This document shows, one piece after another, positions 35,924 to 48,173 of a DNA stretch of 64,000 nucleotides (positions are counted from its first letter, which is position 1; each line of letters opens with the position of its first letter). Source of the stretch: Patellaria atrata CBS 101060. Taxonomy: Eukaryota > Ascomycota > Dothideomycetes > Patellariales > Patellariaceae. A program made the translations under genes and the position numbers. Location: the NCBI GenBank assembly GCA_010093705.1, contig MU006096.1:456004-520003 (forward strand), written 5' to 3'. The notes beneath the pieces are model-generated. The model ran no database searches. It worked only from the letters and a program-made list of their open reading frames with translations, and had not been told where the DNA came from.

Positions 35924-37557
35924 ATGATCATCCGGTCTTATCCCTTAGCTATAGGAGCTGCTCTCCTATATACAGCTCCTCTCGTTTCGGGCCTCTCTTG
36001 TGAGCCCTCTGCAGATGTACCTCTTTCACATCTAATCACGTCGGCCAATGCGAACCTAGCGGCCGGGAATGCTCAAGACGCACTCACCTGCTTCGATATC
36101 GCCGTTTCCCGAGATCCCCAGAGCTACCTCACATTGTTCAAGCGTGGCGCAACATACCTTTCTCTAGGGAGAACTACCCAGGCGTTACAAGACTTCGACA
36201 AGGCATTGGTGATCAAACCCGACTTCGAAGGAGCACTGCTGCAGAGAGCCAAACTCAAAAGCCGGGCCGGTGACTGGGTTGGAGCGAAAAGGGACTATAA
36301 AGCTGCTGGAAAAATCGATGGGCCAGAAATTGCGGAGATAGAAGAGGCGCAAGTAGCAGTGTCTCTCGCTGCGGAGGCTGAAAGAAACGGTGATTGGGAA
36401 AGATGCGTCACTCAGGCAGGGACGGCCATACTTGTCGCTGGCGGGGCGCTAGATATTCGAAGAACTCGGGCGAAATGCCGATTAGAGAAGGGAGAAGTAG
36501 CAGAGGCCCTCAATGATATTCAGCATGTGCTCCAGATGACGGGGTCGACCGAACCGCACCTCCAGATCTCTGCTATGATGTTCTATTCATTAGGAGAGAC
36601 GGATAAAGGTCTATCGCAAATCAGGAAGTGCCTTCAATCGGATCCTGATTCAAAAGTGTGCAGAAAACTCATGAGGTCAGAGAAAAGTGTGGATAAATCT
36701 TTGAAGAAAGTTAGAACATTTAGGGAGAAGAGACAGTTTAACAGCGCAGTGAAGTTGCTCATCCCTACAGGAGAGGAGCCTGGTTTGATTCAGGAGGTCA
36801 AGGATGAGGTCAAGTCCCTGCAAAAAGAAGGTTGGATCCACGATAAAGCTCCAAATGGGCTATTAGGCGATCTCTATGAAATGGCGTGTGAGGCATATGT
36901 TGAAGTAAGCCTCCGAGAGTATCAATAAAGCGCAAGAATCCACTGACACACTCCTAGATGAATAACCACAAACGAGCCGAACCCTGGTGCAACGAAGCAC
37001 TCACATACAATCCCACATGCCTTCATGCTCTACTGTCTAAGGCACAACGACAGATTGATGCGGACGATTTTGAGCCTGCAATCTCGACTTTGAACCAGGC
37101 GAAAGAGCATCATCAAAATGACCGAAAGATCCAAGAAATGCTCCAAAATGCCCATACTCTTCTAAAACGCTCGAAACAGAAGGACTATTATAAGGTCCTT
37201 GGTGTCTCTAGGGATGCGGATGAGAGGACTATTAAAAAGGCGTATAGAAATCTTTCGAAATTATTCCATCCCGATAAAGCTTCACAACAAGGGTTAAGCA
37301 AGGAAGAGTCGGAAAAGAAAATGGGCGCCATTAACGAAGCTTATGAGGTTCTCAAGGACCCTGAACTTAGAGCACGGTTCGACCGTGGTGATGACCCAAA
37401 TAATCCAGAGGGTCAGGGCAATCCCTTCCAAGGCTCACCGTTCGGTGGTGGTCAACAATTCTTCTTTCAACAGGGCGGGTTTTCAGGGGGAGGATTCCCA
37501 GGTGGTGGATTCCCAGGGGGTGGAGGAGGGAGTCAGTTCAAGTTCAACTTCGGTTGA
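35924..37557 (+). CDS. ER co-chaperone with TPR repeats and J domain (P58IPK/DNAJC3-like)
   Basis: Lumenal Hsp40 of the P58IPK type: TPR repeats bind unfolded clients and the J domain activates BiP. Two exons, 35924-36904 and 36958-37557, 526 residues. A signal peptide spans residues 1-23 (hydrophobic core IGAALLYTAPLVSG). About nine TPR units follow to ~residue 395 (for example YLTLFKRGATYLSLGRTTQAL). The J domain starts at YYKVLGVSRDADERTIKKAY with the HPD motif in LFHPDKAS. The C-terminus is Gly/Phe-rich (GGGFPGGGFPGGGGG). There is no HDEL/KDEL, as in many family members. It lies divergent from EGH1. Confidence 0.93.
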
Positions 37558-38161
37558 GGGATGTCGCAATGTCTCTAACAGCATTAAAGGGTGTTTCGGA
37601 GTACTCTACCTAGTGGTGGCGTCTTTTGCATATACCTTATGTATTTCTAGACCAGAGAGCTCCCGTTGATATCCTCATCAAGGAGCCTAGTGAGAGAAAC
37701 AAAATTCTTAAGATTCAATCACTCTTCTACAACTCAGCTACTTCCAGGGCTGGAATTTGGGTTCTTTTGAGCAAGACTATCCTCTACATGGACGCGCCTA
37801 TGATTCAGACTACACGTTACCCCTGCATCTCAGTACGGTAGAGGGGTCCTTGGGTCCGATAGCCACTGTATCGACGTAGCTATCAGTGCTGTACACCTGA
37901 CCACGATGTCTCATACTGTAAACTTGAAGATTTATTACGAGAGATGGACGCACCGCTTGGGCGACAGCCTTGATCATACACCTATATCAAGCCCTATCAC
38001 TGCCCCGATGATAAGCACCTGATCAGGACTCATCCTCTAACCTTCTCACTGAATACCTTCATCTCAACCCAACATTCTTTGTGCATGAACTCGTCCATAT
38101 CATTATCGAGCAATATACTATAGTATTAGAGACCTGTTAGTCCAGCTCACTGCTCTACGCA
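37558..38161. other. Intergenic stretch
   Basis: 604 bp between two plus-strand genes: DnaJ 3' flank and RNase T2 promoter. No feature recognised; the open frame 37626-37841 is featureless. Confidence 0.45.
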
Positions 38162-39632
38162 ATGGCGTTACCAGCGCAGAACCTCCACGAAGGCCGCGTC
38201 CTCCCTAACGGCGCGTTTGAGTATCTCTCCAGAATAGCTTCATCTCTTCCCTCTATACAATCGTTCAGTAAGCTCGCCTTCGGCGGGGCTCAGGTACTCC
38301 TGGGTTCCGAGACCCAAGTTCCCCTGGGCCGCTCTTCAGGCTACAGCTGCCCACACCCACAGTTAAGCTGTCACAACACGAGCGTGGTGGAAAATACATG
38401 CTGCTTCAACTATCCAGGGGGTCAGATGCTCCAGACCCAGTTCTGGGATACACATCCGGTAACGGGACCGGTCGATTCATGGACGGTGCATGGATTGTGG
38501 TATGTGTGATCGGACCAGGCTAAAAGAGCTCTACGGTCGTGTTGCCCCTTGTGTTAATGATGATATAGGCCAGATAAATGCGACGGCACCTACGAAGCGA
38601 ACTGCGATTCTTCACGCGCTTACGGGAACATATCTGCTATCTTGACTTCATTCAACAAGACCGAGCTTGTGTCATATATGCGCACCTACTGGAAGGACTA
38701 CAAGGGTAACGATGATGATCTATGGAAACACGAATGGAGTAAGCACGGCACATGCGTGTCGACGCTCGAGACGAAATGCTTTACCGACTACACAGCAACG
38801 GAAGAAGTGGTGGATTACTTCGAAAAGACTATCGAACTATTCAAGAAGTTACCCTCTTATGAGGTTCGTGACCTTCCTTTACTTTCCTACTCCCACTTGT
38901 GTTCCTCCTCTAACTCTATTACAGTGGCTCGCCTCATTTGACATCGTCCCCTCTTATACCCGCACATACGATCGCCGCGCCATACAAGAAGCCCTGAGCA
39001 CCCACCACGGCGCTCCTGTGACCCTTGGCTGCCGCTACGGTGCTCTTCAAGAGATCTGGTATCATTACGCTGTACGTGGCTCTTTACAATCCGGTATGTT
39101 TGTGCCCGAATTACCGGATGGAATGAAGTCTACCTGTCCACAAACCGGAATCCGGTACCTCCCTAAGAGCCATGACAGACCAGGACGGCCAACAGGTACT
39201 ACAACAACTACCGGAGCATTACCCACAGGGACCGGCGGTGCGTTTGAAGGGCGGGGGATCCTGAACGTGGAGATGGCATCTGGCGGGGAGAAAGGCTGCA
39301 TCATCAGCAAAGGGACATGGTACACTGGCGGACGATGTGCCACCTTCAAAGCGGAAAAAAAAAGCCGTGGTGATGGTAGCAGGAATGACGACGATGATAA
39401 CGAGCGCGGGTTCACCCTGTCCTCTCGTCGTGGCAAATGTGGTATCGCGCATTCCGCACTTGTCTGTGGACCCGGCGTTTCCGCCACACGCTTCACCAAT
39501 AAAGGAGGTCTTTTAGCGGTAGAAGGTAACACGACATTCTATGCGGAAGAGGTTCCAAGGCATTCTGTGCAGGAGAAAGTATTCACGGATGAAAGAGACC
39601 AAGAATTAGGAATCCGGTGGAAGGGGGTATGA
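38162..39632 (+). CDS. RNY1: Ribonuclease T2-like (Rny1 type)
   Basis: RNase T2 family endoribonuclease, secreted or vacuolar in fungi. Three exons: 38162-38499, 38569-38863 and 38925-39632; 446 residues. Active-site motif CAS I is split by intron 1 and restored by splicing (SWTVHGLWPDKC, H110). CAS II is DLWKHEWSKHGTC with E168 and H172. Cysteines at the family spacing are present (SCPHPQLSC, ENTCCFNY). After ~residue 290 a Thr/Gly-rich linker leads to a C-terminal extension domain, as in yeast Rny1. No classical signal peptide is apparent at this ATG; an upstream exon or internal start cannot be excluded. Confidence 0.9.
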
Positions 39633-40093
39633 TTTCCAAGTGAGTATATTACTGATCTGGTGATGAAGAGGTACGTTTAGATCTACAGCCGTCTGAGATT
39701 GGTAATATTGTGACAGGGGAGTTGATACGATGCATTTCAGTTTTGGCAGTGCGGCACTAGTATAATTATACAATTTTGACTGCAATGTCTCCTTCTCTTG
39801 GGTCAGAACTACAAACCAACCAGATCATAGAACCTCTTTTGTTTTTCATTTTCTATGAAGTTCATTCTTCTTCCCTACGATAATAATATGTTCTGGGTAA
39901 AAGCCCAAAGTGCTAACACCCCTCATTCCTCAGGAAATATGCCACCAATCAGAACCACAGAACCGAGTTTACGAGAAGATCACGGGGATGACGGGAGGTG
40001 ATGGATTGTCTCTCCTATATCTTCTCATCTCCTACACATTATGGATACTGTAGGTAACTCAGACGCTTCCGTTATACATCAATTCTCTCCAAA
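39633..40093. other. Intergenic stretch upstream of the GH43 gene
   Basis: 461 bp containing the RNase T2 3' flank and the GH43 promoter. No distinct element identified. Confidence 0.4.
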
Positions 40094-41638
40094 ATGTTGC
40101 TCTTTAGCCCGGTCCTTTCGTTGCTAGCGCTCTCTGTCGTCGGACAACAATTCACGAATCCTGTACTATGGGAGGATCTTGCTGATACCGACGTAATTCG
40201 AGTCAATGACACTTATTATCTTACTTCTTCAACAATGCACTATTCCCCTGGTGCACCGATCCTCCGATCATACGATCTCGTCAACTGGGAATACATCTCT
40301 CATGCTGTCCCTCGTCTGGACTGGGGCTCAAAGTATGACCTTACTGGTGGACAACGAGCGTACGTTGAAGGGATCTGGGCGTCAACATTCAACTATCGCA
40401 AGAGTTCGCGAACTTACTACTGGCTCGGTTGCATTCGTGGCTCTAACACTCAAATCTACACGGCACCGGCCGCAGAGGGTCCCTGGAGTAGGAAAGGCAC
40501 CATTAGCAACTGCTACTATGATGCAGGCCTTCTCGTCGATCCCGATACCGATATCATGTATGTCGCTTACGGAAACACCCAACTCAGCGTCGCACAGCTC
40601 TCCTCCGACGGCCTTAGTCAGGCACGCACTCAAAATGTTTTCAACTCCCCCTCAAACATCGGAACCCTCGAGGGAAGTAGATTCTATAAACGCAACGGAA
40701 ACTACTATATCTTTGTAACTAAACCCGCTAACGGACAATACGTTCTTAAAGCTAGTAGTCCCTGGGGACCCTATACTTCCAAACAGCTATTATTCAACAT
40801 CCAGACTCCAATCGCAGGTGGTGGGATTCCTCATCAAGGTGGTCTCGTGGAGACTCAGAATGGGGTTTGGTACTACATGGCCTTTGTAGATTCTTATCCC
40901 GGCGGCCGTATCCCGGTGCTTGCACCTATAACTTGGGACTCTGACGGCTTTCCCGTAATTCAAACTGTCAATGGGGGTTGGGGTGCTTCGTATCCCTATC
41001 CTCTTCCAAAACGGGTGCTTGAGTCTCCTGTTGGTACGGATACGTTCAACTCAACTTCTTTGAGCCATCATTGGGAATGGAACCACAACCCCGAAATCTC
41101 GAAGTTCAGCGTTGGTGCTGGTCTAAAACTGGAGACAGTGACCGTGACGAATGATCTTTACGTAGCACGAAATACAGTCTCGCGTCGCATCCTAGGTCCT
41201 GCTTCGACCGCAACGATTGTGCTCGACTACTCAGGAATGAAACAAGGAGACCGCGCAGGGCTAGCTCTTCTCCGCGATCAGTCTGCTTGGATTGGGATCA
41301 AGAATGACAGCGGCACATTCCGTGTGATCATGGTCAACGGTGTTGCTATGAACAGCAACTGGTCCACCAGAAGCACTGGCTCGGAAGTTTCTGCTACAAC
41401 GGTGACAGGTGGTAAAATCTGGCTTCGAGCATCTGCCGATATTCGGCCCGGTTCTGGGAGACAAGGAAGGTTTTCTTACAGTACAGATGGTAAGACTTTT
41501 ACAACATTTGGAAATGCGCTGGTGATGAACAATGATTGGCATTTTTTTATGGGATATCGATTCGCGGTTTTCAATTATGCTACTACTTCTTTAGGAGGGG
41601 AGGTCATAGTTGAGGAGTTTACTTTGACTGCGGCATAA
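40094..41638 (+). CDS. Secreted glycoside hydrolase family 43
   Basis: Extracellular GH43 enzyme (beta-xylosidase/arabinofuranosidase group), probably acting on plant cell-wall hemicellulose. Intronless, 514 residues. Signal peptide 1-17 (LLFSPVLSLLALSVVG). The five-bladed propeller carries the three catalytic acids: D31 in LADTDVIRV (base), D143 in CYYDAGLLVDPD (pKa modulator) and E193 in GTLEGSRFYK (acid). From ~residue 320 a concanavalin-like beta-sandwich domain typical of longer GH43 enzymes follows (DTFNSTSLSHHWEWNHNP). The exact substrate is not predictable from these motifs. Confidence 0.92.
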   Translation: MLLFSPVLSLLALSVVGQQFTNPVLWEDLADTDVIRVNDTYYLTSSTMHYSPGAPILRSYDLVNWEYISHAVPRLDWGSKYDLTGGQRAYVEGIWASTFNYRKSSRTYYWLGCIRGSNTQIYTAPAAEGPWSRKGTISNCYYDAGLLVDPDTDIMYVAYGNTQLSVAQLSSDGLSQARTQNVFNSPSNIGTLEGSRFYKRNGNYYIFVTKPANGQYVLKASSPWGPYTSKQLLFNIQTPIAGGGIPHQGGLVETQNGVWYYMAFVDSYPGGRIPVLAPITWDSDGFPVIQTVNGGWGASYPYPLPKRVLESPVGTDTFNSTSLSHHWEWNHNPEISKFSVGAGLKLETVTVTNDLYVARNTVSRRILGPASTATIVLDYSGMKQGDRAGLALLRDQSAWIGIKNDSGTFRVIMVNGVAMNSNWSTRSTGSEVSATTVTGGKIWLRASADIRPGSGRQGRFSYSTDGKTFTTFGNALVMNNDWHFFMGYRFAVFNYATTSLGGEVIVEEFTLTAA

Positions 41639-42083
41639 CTTCAAATTTGGCCAGTAAAAATATACGAGGCCTTGGAAACTTTATGGTGGCTAGATGTTGT
41701 ATGCTGCTAAGTTCACCGCATATGTGATCTTGTGATGAAGGTTGATAGATGCTTCTGAGGTCTGGCAAAGCTTGTGTTGAGATGATCGATCTATAATTTA
41801 TCCAGTATATCTGACTTCCTAACATAGAACTTAGATTCAATCTCATGGTGTACCATCTTAAAAGTTCCGGTCCGTCTCTCGCAATAATGTTGCTAACCTC
41901 TTTAGGTAGTCGGGATCAGCGTTGGGATTTCAATTCCGGGGAAAGCCCGAATTACCTCATCGTCCTAAGGTATCCCAAGTGGTGTGATAATTCGACAACA
42001 ATACATTCAGCTAGAGCCACAGAAGAGAAATATAGCCTCAATCTCTTTCTTGCTACAATTGCTAAATCAAACCCTCGCTGTTG
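41639..42083. other. Intergenic stretch
   Basis: 445 bp between GH43 and PDX3. The plus-strand ORF 41845-42084 has no recognisable features and ends at the PDX3 start. Nothing else seen. Confidence 0.4.
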
Positions 42084-42839
42084 ATGCTTCTACCGCCTAG
42101 GCGCAACCTTCTACCTCTCCTCCGCACAATGTCAACCACCAGCAGCCTCAGCCCGCCTCAAAAACTAATCTTCGCCCCCGGCCGCACAAACTCCACCCAC
42201 CAAGCCGAGCAATACACGAAAGGCTCCTTGGACTCCTCTCAACTCCTGCCAGACCCCCTCGCCCAGTTCCACCGCTGGTTCACCCACGCTCGCGAATCCG
42301 CCGTGCACCAGCCCGAAACTCTCACCTTCAGCACCGCGCATCTTCCCTCCGGCCGTGTCTCCGCGCGGACCGTCTATCTCAAAGAGCTTGACGCCCGTGG
42401 CTTCGTCATCTACTCGAACTGGGGCACCTCGCGCAAAGCGGCTGACGTGGCCAGCAATCCGCACGCGGCGATGACGTTTTGGTGGCACGAGCTCGAGCGG
42501 CAGGTGAGAGTGGAAGGGAAGGTGGAGAGGTTGGGTAAGAAGGAGAGTCAGGTGTATTTTGATACGCGGATACGAGGGAGCAGGATTGGAGCGTGGGCGA
42601 GCCGACAGAGCGAGGTGTTGAGGGGACGGGAGGAGTTAGAGGAGAGGGTTAGTGAGGTGGAGAGCACATTTCAGGGGGTGGAGAAGATTCCGGTGCCTGA
42701 GTTTTGGGGGGGTTTGAGGGTCGTGCCTGAAGTGATTGAGTTTTGGCAGGGGAGGGAGAGTAGGTTGCATGATCGGTTTAGGTACACGAGGGGGGGGGAA
42801 GAGGATAAGGTATGGGTTAAGGAGAGACTCAGTCCATAG
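42084..42839 (+). CDS. PDX3: Pyridoxamine 5'-phosphate oxidase
   Basis: FMN-dependent oxidase that makes pyridoxal 5'-phosphate (vitamin B6 salvage). Intronless, 251 residues from the first ATG (42084); a second in-frame ATG at 42129 would give 236 residues and could be the cytosolic start, the extra Leu/Arg-rich segment resembling a weak targeting sequence. Family motifs: DPLAQFHRWFTHA, SGRVSARTVYLKELDARGF (FMN site), YSNWGTSRKAADVASNP, MTFWWHELERQVRVEG, and the C-terminal WQGRESRLHDRFRYTR. GC content is visibly higher than in the neighbours. Confidence 0.95.
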   Translation: MLLPPRRNLLPLLRTMSTTSSLSPPQKLIFAPGRTNSTHQAEQYTKGSLDSSQLLPDPLAQFHRWFTHARESAVHQPETLTFSTAHLPSGRVSARTVYLKELDARGFVIYSNWGTSRKAADVASNPHAAMTFWWHELERQVRVEGKVERLGKKESQVYFDTRIRGSRIGAWASRQSEVLRGREELEERVSEVESTFQGVEKIPVPEFWGGLRVVPEVIEFWQGRESRLHDRFRYTRGGEEDKVWVKERLSP

Positions 42840-43031
42840 TGTCAGCCTCATCTTAATCTGATATCTGATGAATATTTGTCTCACGTGCACTCGATCTCTT
42901 TGGACATGAGAAGGAACATATAGAGGAGCATTTTATGTTTAATCAATGCTTGAATATAACCACAAAAGGACGATGTTCAATACCTTGTGTTACTCTTTCT
43001 CCATTCATTCATAGAGAAGCTTCTCCAAACA

Positions 43032-45391
43032 CTACACCGTCCCGAATCTCCCCTTCAATTTCTCAAAATGGTGGATATTCGCGACACTAGGTTTAACAAC
43101 CGCTCTCGCCTGCTCAATATCTCCAACTTCCAATTCCTCCGCACCCCTTTTCAGGGCGATCTGCCCAGCTTTCCGTAATAGACTTGACAAATCCGCCCCG
43201 CTAAACCGTTCACAATACTGAGCTTGCTTCCCCAATCGCTCTGTTCCCTGAGAACACGTGATACCCGCATTTTTGATCAATGTAGTCAATATCTCCACAC
43301 GTTCTTGGGGTCCGGGTAAGCCAACGTATAGTGGTGTCTCCAATCGCCCAGGCCTTAACATAGCATCGTCCACCACATCGGGCCGGTTGGTCGCTGCTAC
43401 GACGTAGATGCCTTCTCGGGCGGATAGGCCGTCCAGTTCGGTGAGGAGAGTATTGACGACCCGGGAACTGACTTCGGACATGTCGGATCCTCTTTTAGGG
43501 ACAAGTGCATCTAGTTCGTCGAAGAAGATGACGCAGGGTATAGAGGAGCGGGCGCGGGTGAATAGGGTGCGGAGAGCGCGTTCAGATTCGCCAACAAACT
43601 GGAAAATAGATTAGCATGAAAATGATGGAGGACCGAGCGAGGAGATCGAAATACCTTGTTAAGTAGTTCGGGTCCTTTGACACTGATAAAGTTCGCCTTC
43701 GATTCCGCCGCCACCGCTTTGGCAAGCAGAGTCTTGCCACAACCCGGAGGGCCCCAGAGTAGCACACCAGTTGGAGCCGAGATACCAACCTTTTTGAACC
43801 TTGCCGGATCCATGATTGGCTCCACGATAGCTGTTATGAGTTCATCACGAACGGATTGTAGAGCGCCGATGTCAGCCCAGGTGATATCGGGAATTGTGGC
43901 GAACCCTTCGCGTTTAGAAGACGGTTGTATGTCAGGGAGAACGGTTAGAAATGCTTCCATGGTGATGGCTGTGTCCTCAAACCCAACAGGGCGAGGCATG
44001 TTCTTATCCTGAACCCGTGTGATCAATCTAGTTATCGATTGATCAACTTCTGACTGTCCTTGTGTTTCATTTTGTCTCTCTCCGTTATCGAGATCCATCT
44101 CCATGCTCCCACCTAGCCCATTCCTCTCAGATGCTTGTTCTTGCACCAATGCTATATCTGCAGACTGTTTCTCCAAAGCCTCTCTGTACTGGTCCATACT
44201 CCACGTCCCCGCCTTTCCTACAAGGTCTCGTAAATCCGCACCCACGAATCCCGGTGTTCTTTTTGCTAACTCAGCAAAGTCTACATCAGCCGCAATATGC
44301 GCATCTCTAGTCTGCGCTCTTAAAATGAGTTCACGCATCCGTTCATTCGGCACACCCATGTTGATCTCTGTGTCAAACCTTCCACCACGCCTAAGTGCCG
44401 GATCAAGACTGTCAGGGCGATTAGTTGCTGCCAGTACAATGACAGGCTTACCATCATTAGACTCCATGGCAAGACTATCCATTGAAATCAACAACTGAGC
44501 CACGATCCTCTTCTCCATCTGTGACTGAGCTGTATCTCGCTTTGGCGCAATAACATCAATCTCATCGATAAAGATTAAGCATGGCGCCTGTTTCCGCGCT
44601 TCAGCAAAATGTTCGCGAATCTGCCTTTCAGATTCTCCCGACATGCCCGAAACAACGGATGGCCCGAGAATTTCGATAAATGGAACACCAAGTTTTGCCG
44701 CAAAAGCACGGGATATGACTGTCTTGCCGCAACCTGGTGGCCCGTGGAGGAGTATGCCTCGGGGAATGGGAATACGGCGCTTGACATATTCTTCGGGTGC
44801 CAGAAGAGGGAGAACTAAATGATTCTTGAGTTGTAGTTTAATATTATCTACACCTCCGACGTCTTCTAGCTTGACATGTGTCGGTGGCGATACTGTTATT
44901 CCTCTATCCCTATCCCTATCCCTCTCACGTCCAGCTTCGTCCACCTTCTTTCTTTTAGCCTTCGGTTCGCCATTGGTTTGCCTCTGACCATCTCTCTTCT
45001 TGGTCTCTCCGTTTGGTAGCTGTACCGGCGTAACAGCACCAGAATGTGCCCAAGAGCCAACTATACTCCTATTCATTGCATTTGTGTCCGGTACTTCGCC
45101 CTTGGTAGATGGGTTATCACCAGATTCGCCCTCTAACGCTTCCATCTCGTCTTCACCGGAGTCCGCTTCGTCACGCAAAACATCCAGAACTCTTTCTACA
45201 CTGGCACACAAAACATCCTTTTTTTGGCGTTTTAAACTAGAGTTAGACCGTTGAATATGATCATATATAGCGTATACGGATGCGGTTGCAGCACGGTCGA
45301 CCCGATCATCTAGGTATCGCATTACTACAGTAAATACATCTTTATCAAGCCTGCCTTGGAGGGAAGCTCGTGGTCGGAACTTCGGCGGCAT
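43032..45391 (-). CDS. RIX7: Rix7/NVL-type AAA-ATPase of 60S ribosome biogenesis
   Basis: Double-ring AAA-ATPase that strips factors such as Nsa1 from pre-60S particles in the nucleolus. Two exons, 43655-45391 and 43032-43598; 767 residues. The start is the ATG at 45391 (MPPKFRPR). The N-terminal ~180 residues are basic/acidic with a nuclear-localisation-like run (KAKRKKVDEAGRERDRDRD). D1 has Walker A GPPGCGKT and Walker B LIFIDEID. D2 has a second GPPGCGKT and VIFFDELDAL, with arginine-finger region LRPGRLETPLYVGLPGP. The D2 pore loop is completed only by splicing (GPELLNK joined to FVGESERALR). It is divergent from VPS20, 197 bp apart. Confidence 0.94.
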
Positions 45392-45588
45392 CGTTTCGTT
45401 GCGCTGCGCGCCAATCAAGGTATTCTAGTCGGGTATGAACAAAGTCGTAAGAAAAATATTTCGAGGTGTGATTGTAGACCAGATCCTTCCCCGTAAGATT
45501 AGCGCTATCGATAAGATGTGAGATCATCCAAGTAAGCTCCCCGATCCCTGTACACAACAAATCAATTTACTACCAAATAGACGATATA

Positions 45589-46344
45589 ATGGGAAATTCG
45601 GGGAGTTCTAATAAGGTATCCGCGCAGGATAAGTATGTATTCTTCTTACTATGCTATCCCCCCTCTATCTTCCAATATTATTGCTCCTCAGAGCTGACTA
45701 TAGTCCGGACAGGGCAATCCTCGACATGAAGAACCAGCGCGACAAACTCCACCAGTATCAAAAGAGGATTACCGTCATAACGAACCGGGAGACAGAAGTT
45801 GCGCGTGAATGTCTTCGTAAAGGCGATAAGTCGAAAGCGTTACTGGCACTGCGGCGGAAAAAATACCAAGAGTCTTTGCTGGCGAAGACGGATGCGCAAC
45901 TAGCACAACTAGAGATATTGACAGCAGATGTAGAGTTTGCACTCGTCCAGAAGGATGTTTTGTTTGGTTTGAAACAAGGTACAGCCGTACTAAAGGAGAT
46001 TCACCGGGAAATGGGCGGGTTAGAGGCTGTAGAAAAGCTCATGGAGGAGAATGAGGAGGCGCTGGCATATCAAAGAGTAGGCTACAGGTTGATTTGTGCG
46101 TCGTATATTCACAGAGCTGACAAAGTTGTAGGAAATTTCGGAGACTCTCGCAGGCAAGATGTCCAATCAGGATGAAGATGAAGTGGAGGACGAGCTAGAT
46201 GCACTGGAAAGAGAAGTGACAGATGTAAATGTTACCATGCCCGACGTACCAACTGCAGAATTACCGCTGGCAGAAGACTTGAATAGACAGAAAGATAGAG
46301 CGAAAAGAAGAAGAGAACGAGATGAAGCTCTCGTAGCTGCATGA
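45589..46344 (+). CDS. VPS20: ESCRT-III subunit Vps20 (CHMP6)
   Basis: Nucleating ESCRT-III subunit at endosomes. Three exons: 45589-45632, 45704-46076 and 46132-46344; 209 residues. The first exon supplies the N-myristoylation signal MGNSGSS, lost in naive readings. The Snf7 helices follow (AILDMKNQRDKLHQYQKRI, ALLALRRKKYQESLL), then LKEIHREMGGLEAVEKLM. The acidic and basic C-terminal tail ends RRRERDEALVAA. The first acceptor could alternatively be the CAG at 45690, adding four residues. Confidence 0.92.
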
Positions 46345-46576
46345 TTCATGCTAACTATCTACGCCGCATACGATACCACTTGTTCATTGTATATATGATA
46401 GTGGTTATGAGAACTCTTGTGCCCTCTCTAACGTACAAATACTGTTGATAGATGGGAAAGGGAAGTGCCATAGTGGATGGTGTTCCACACTGTCGATGCA
46501 GCTATTCGTATTCCGTTTCACGTCCTCGATCAGGTCATACTCCCAGTACACCACCTCTGCATGGTAGTTCTCGCTC

Positions 46577-47312
46577 CTATCCACCTATATCTCTACCAAC
46601 AGCATCTTTCGTCCCTACTATACTCTTATGATCCGCAGGATTGGCTGCCGCCTCGTACAAGAAGTTCACCGGCTCTTTATTCAACTTCATGAACTCCCCT
46701 TTGAATGCGATATAATTTATTCTTGTCACATCCTCGTCACCTTCGCCGAAGTTATCCTCGAAGAACAGACTTACGGAACGAGTGGTGTTGAAAAGAGCAC
46801 GCTTCACAGGGTGTTCTTGTATCTTAGAAGTCTGTGACAGTTCCAATGTCTGCGCGGGGTCAAGGTCGGAGGCAGTTTCGAAGTCGATCTTATCGCAATT
46901 CTTGAAGATCTTCAATGTTTTTGGTGCTGATGCTGTCGGAGATGTGCGCAGTAGAATGCTGTGCAATTTCACCTGTCCCGCAAAACTGTAGCATCCAGTG
47001 TTAGACTTAATCGTGTATTGAAGTACTGTACAGCTTTGTTCTTATTGCTCGAACTCACGGTACAATCATAAGCAATTGTTCATCGGTATCACTCTGAAGT
47101 TCGGGTTCTGGTTCCAGCCTTTGTGCCCATGTCTTTTGCAGTATTTTTGCACCTGAGCGAGGCTCGGTCTCATTCAAGGTTGTAACAGCGCTGAAGTCAA
47201 TTTGTCCGTATAATAAGTTTTGAAGAGCGGGAGTTATATTGTCTGAATGGTCGTGAGAACCCTCACCGTGATCATGGCCGTCGTGACCGTGTTCATCGTG
47301 ACAGTGGGACAT
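46577..47312 (-). CDS. PITH-domain protein
   Basis: PITHD1-like protein; the PITH domain binds the proteasome in thioredoxin-like relatives, but the role in fungi is unclear. Two exons, 47059-47312 and 46577-46985, 220 residues. The N-terminus is exceptionally His-rich (HCHDEHGHDGHDHGEGSHDH), suggesting metal binding. The domain follows, with LLMIVPFAGQVKLHSILLR created across the splice, SVSLFFEDNFG and RINYIAFKGEFM. Confidence 0.92.
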
Positions 47313-48173
47313 ATTGGACTGCGGAGTGGATAAGGAACACAGCTGGGGACTAAGGTTTATGATTCGTATGTTTGAGTTACTTCACAGAGTGCTATATCTA
47401 CGCACTAGGTGATGGTAGGGATTTGATCGAATGTCATTGATAGAACCCGACACTGGGTAACTACATTTTGTGTTAGGATGTTGGGTGCGGGGCAGGCAAG
47501 AACGCCTAAGGTAAGTAAGGTATAGTAGAGTAGATGCGTGTCAGGCGCGCTGTCACGTTTAAACCAAGTTCACTATAAGATCATGGATCAAGGCAATAAG
47601 GTAGCTCTTCGAGAATTCTGACCTCTGTTGAGATACTACCCTTCGTACAAGTGAAATGGGACGCTTTTGTTTGAAATGGCAATCTGAAACTGACACTGAT
47701 AGGGTAAAAGCGATCATGAGAAAGATTGCATCCTTAACACTCGTCTCTTATTACCCAAGGATACCCTCAAGTATAGTTGTACTACATGTGTACACGGGGA
47801 AATGAAGCCGTGAGCCTGGTTTGACTAGCTGAGACCTGACATTAGCGATGATCATGAGAGACAATGGCTATGTGCCGAAAGATAATCGTGGAGTATTTGC
47901 TGTCATCGAAGCCGAAAATTGAGAGGGACGGACATACTTGAGAAGAAATCCAATGGTGTGAACTATCACCTTTCTATACACTCCCAATTCAGTAAAGGAT
48001 TCCATGACTCAGAAATCCGACTGACAGGTTATAGCTGATAAGAACAGACGGAGTTCCAGGTGGTACTCTATCTTGACAACTACAAATAGCTAGTGCAGCT
48101 TTCCTGGGTGGTAGAGTTTCCATTCACGCCGCATTTCAGGATTTCAAAGCAGCTTCGAGCAGTAACCCATTCT
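47313..48173. other. Intergenic stretch between PITH gene and LSM8
   Basis: 861 bp, moderately AT-rich, containing the PITH gene promoter and LSM8 3' flank. I see no ORF, RNA gene or repeat that stands out. Confidence 0.45.

Noticed and set aside
38667-38924. Alternative start of RNase T2 at 38667
   Set aside because: This frame differs from exon 2, whose correct frame contains the CAS II motif; only the part from 38925 is coding.
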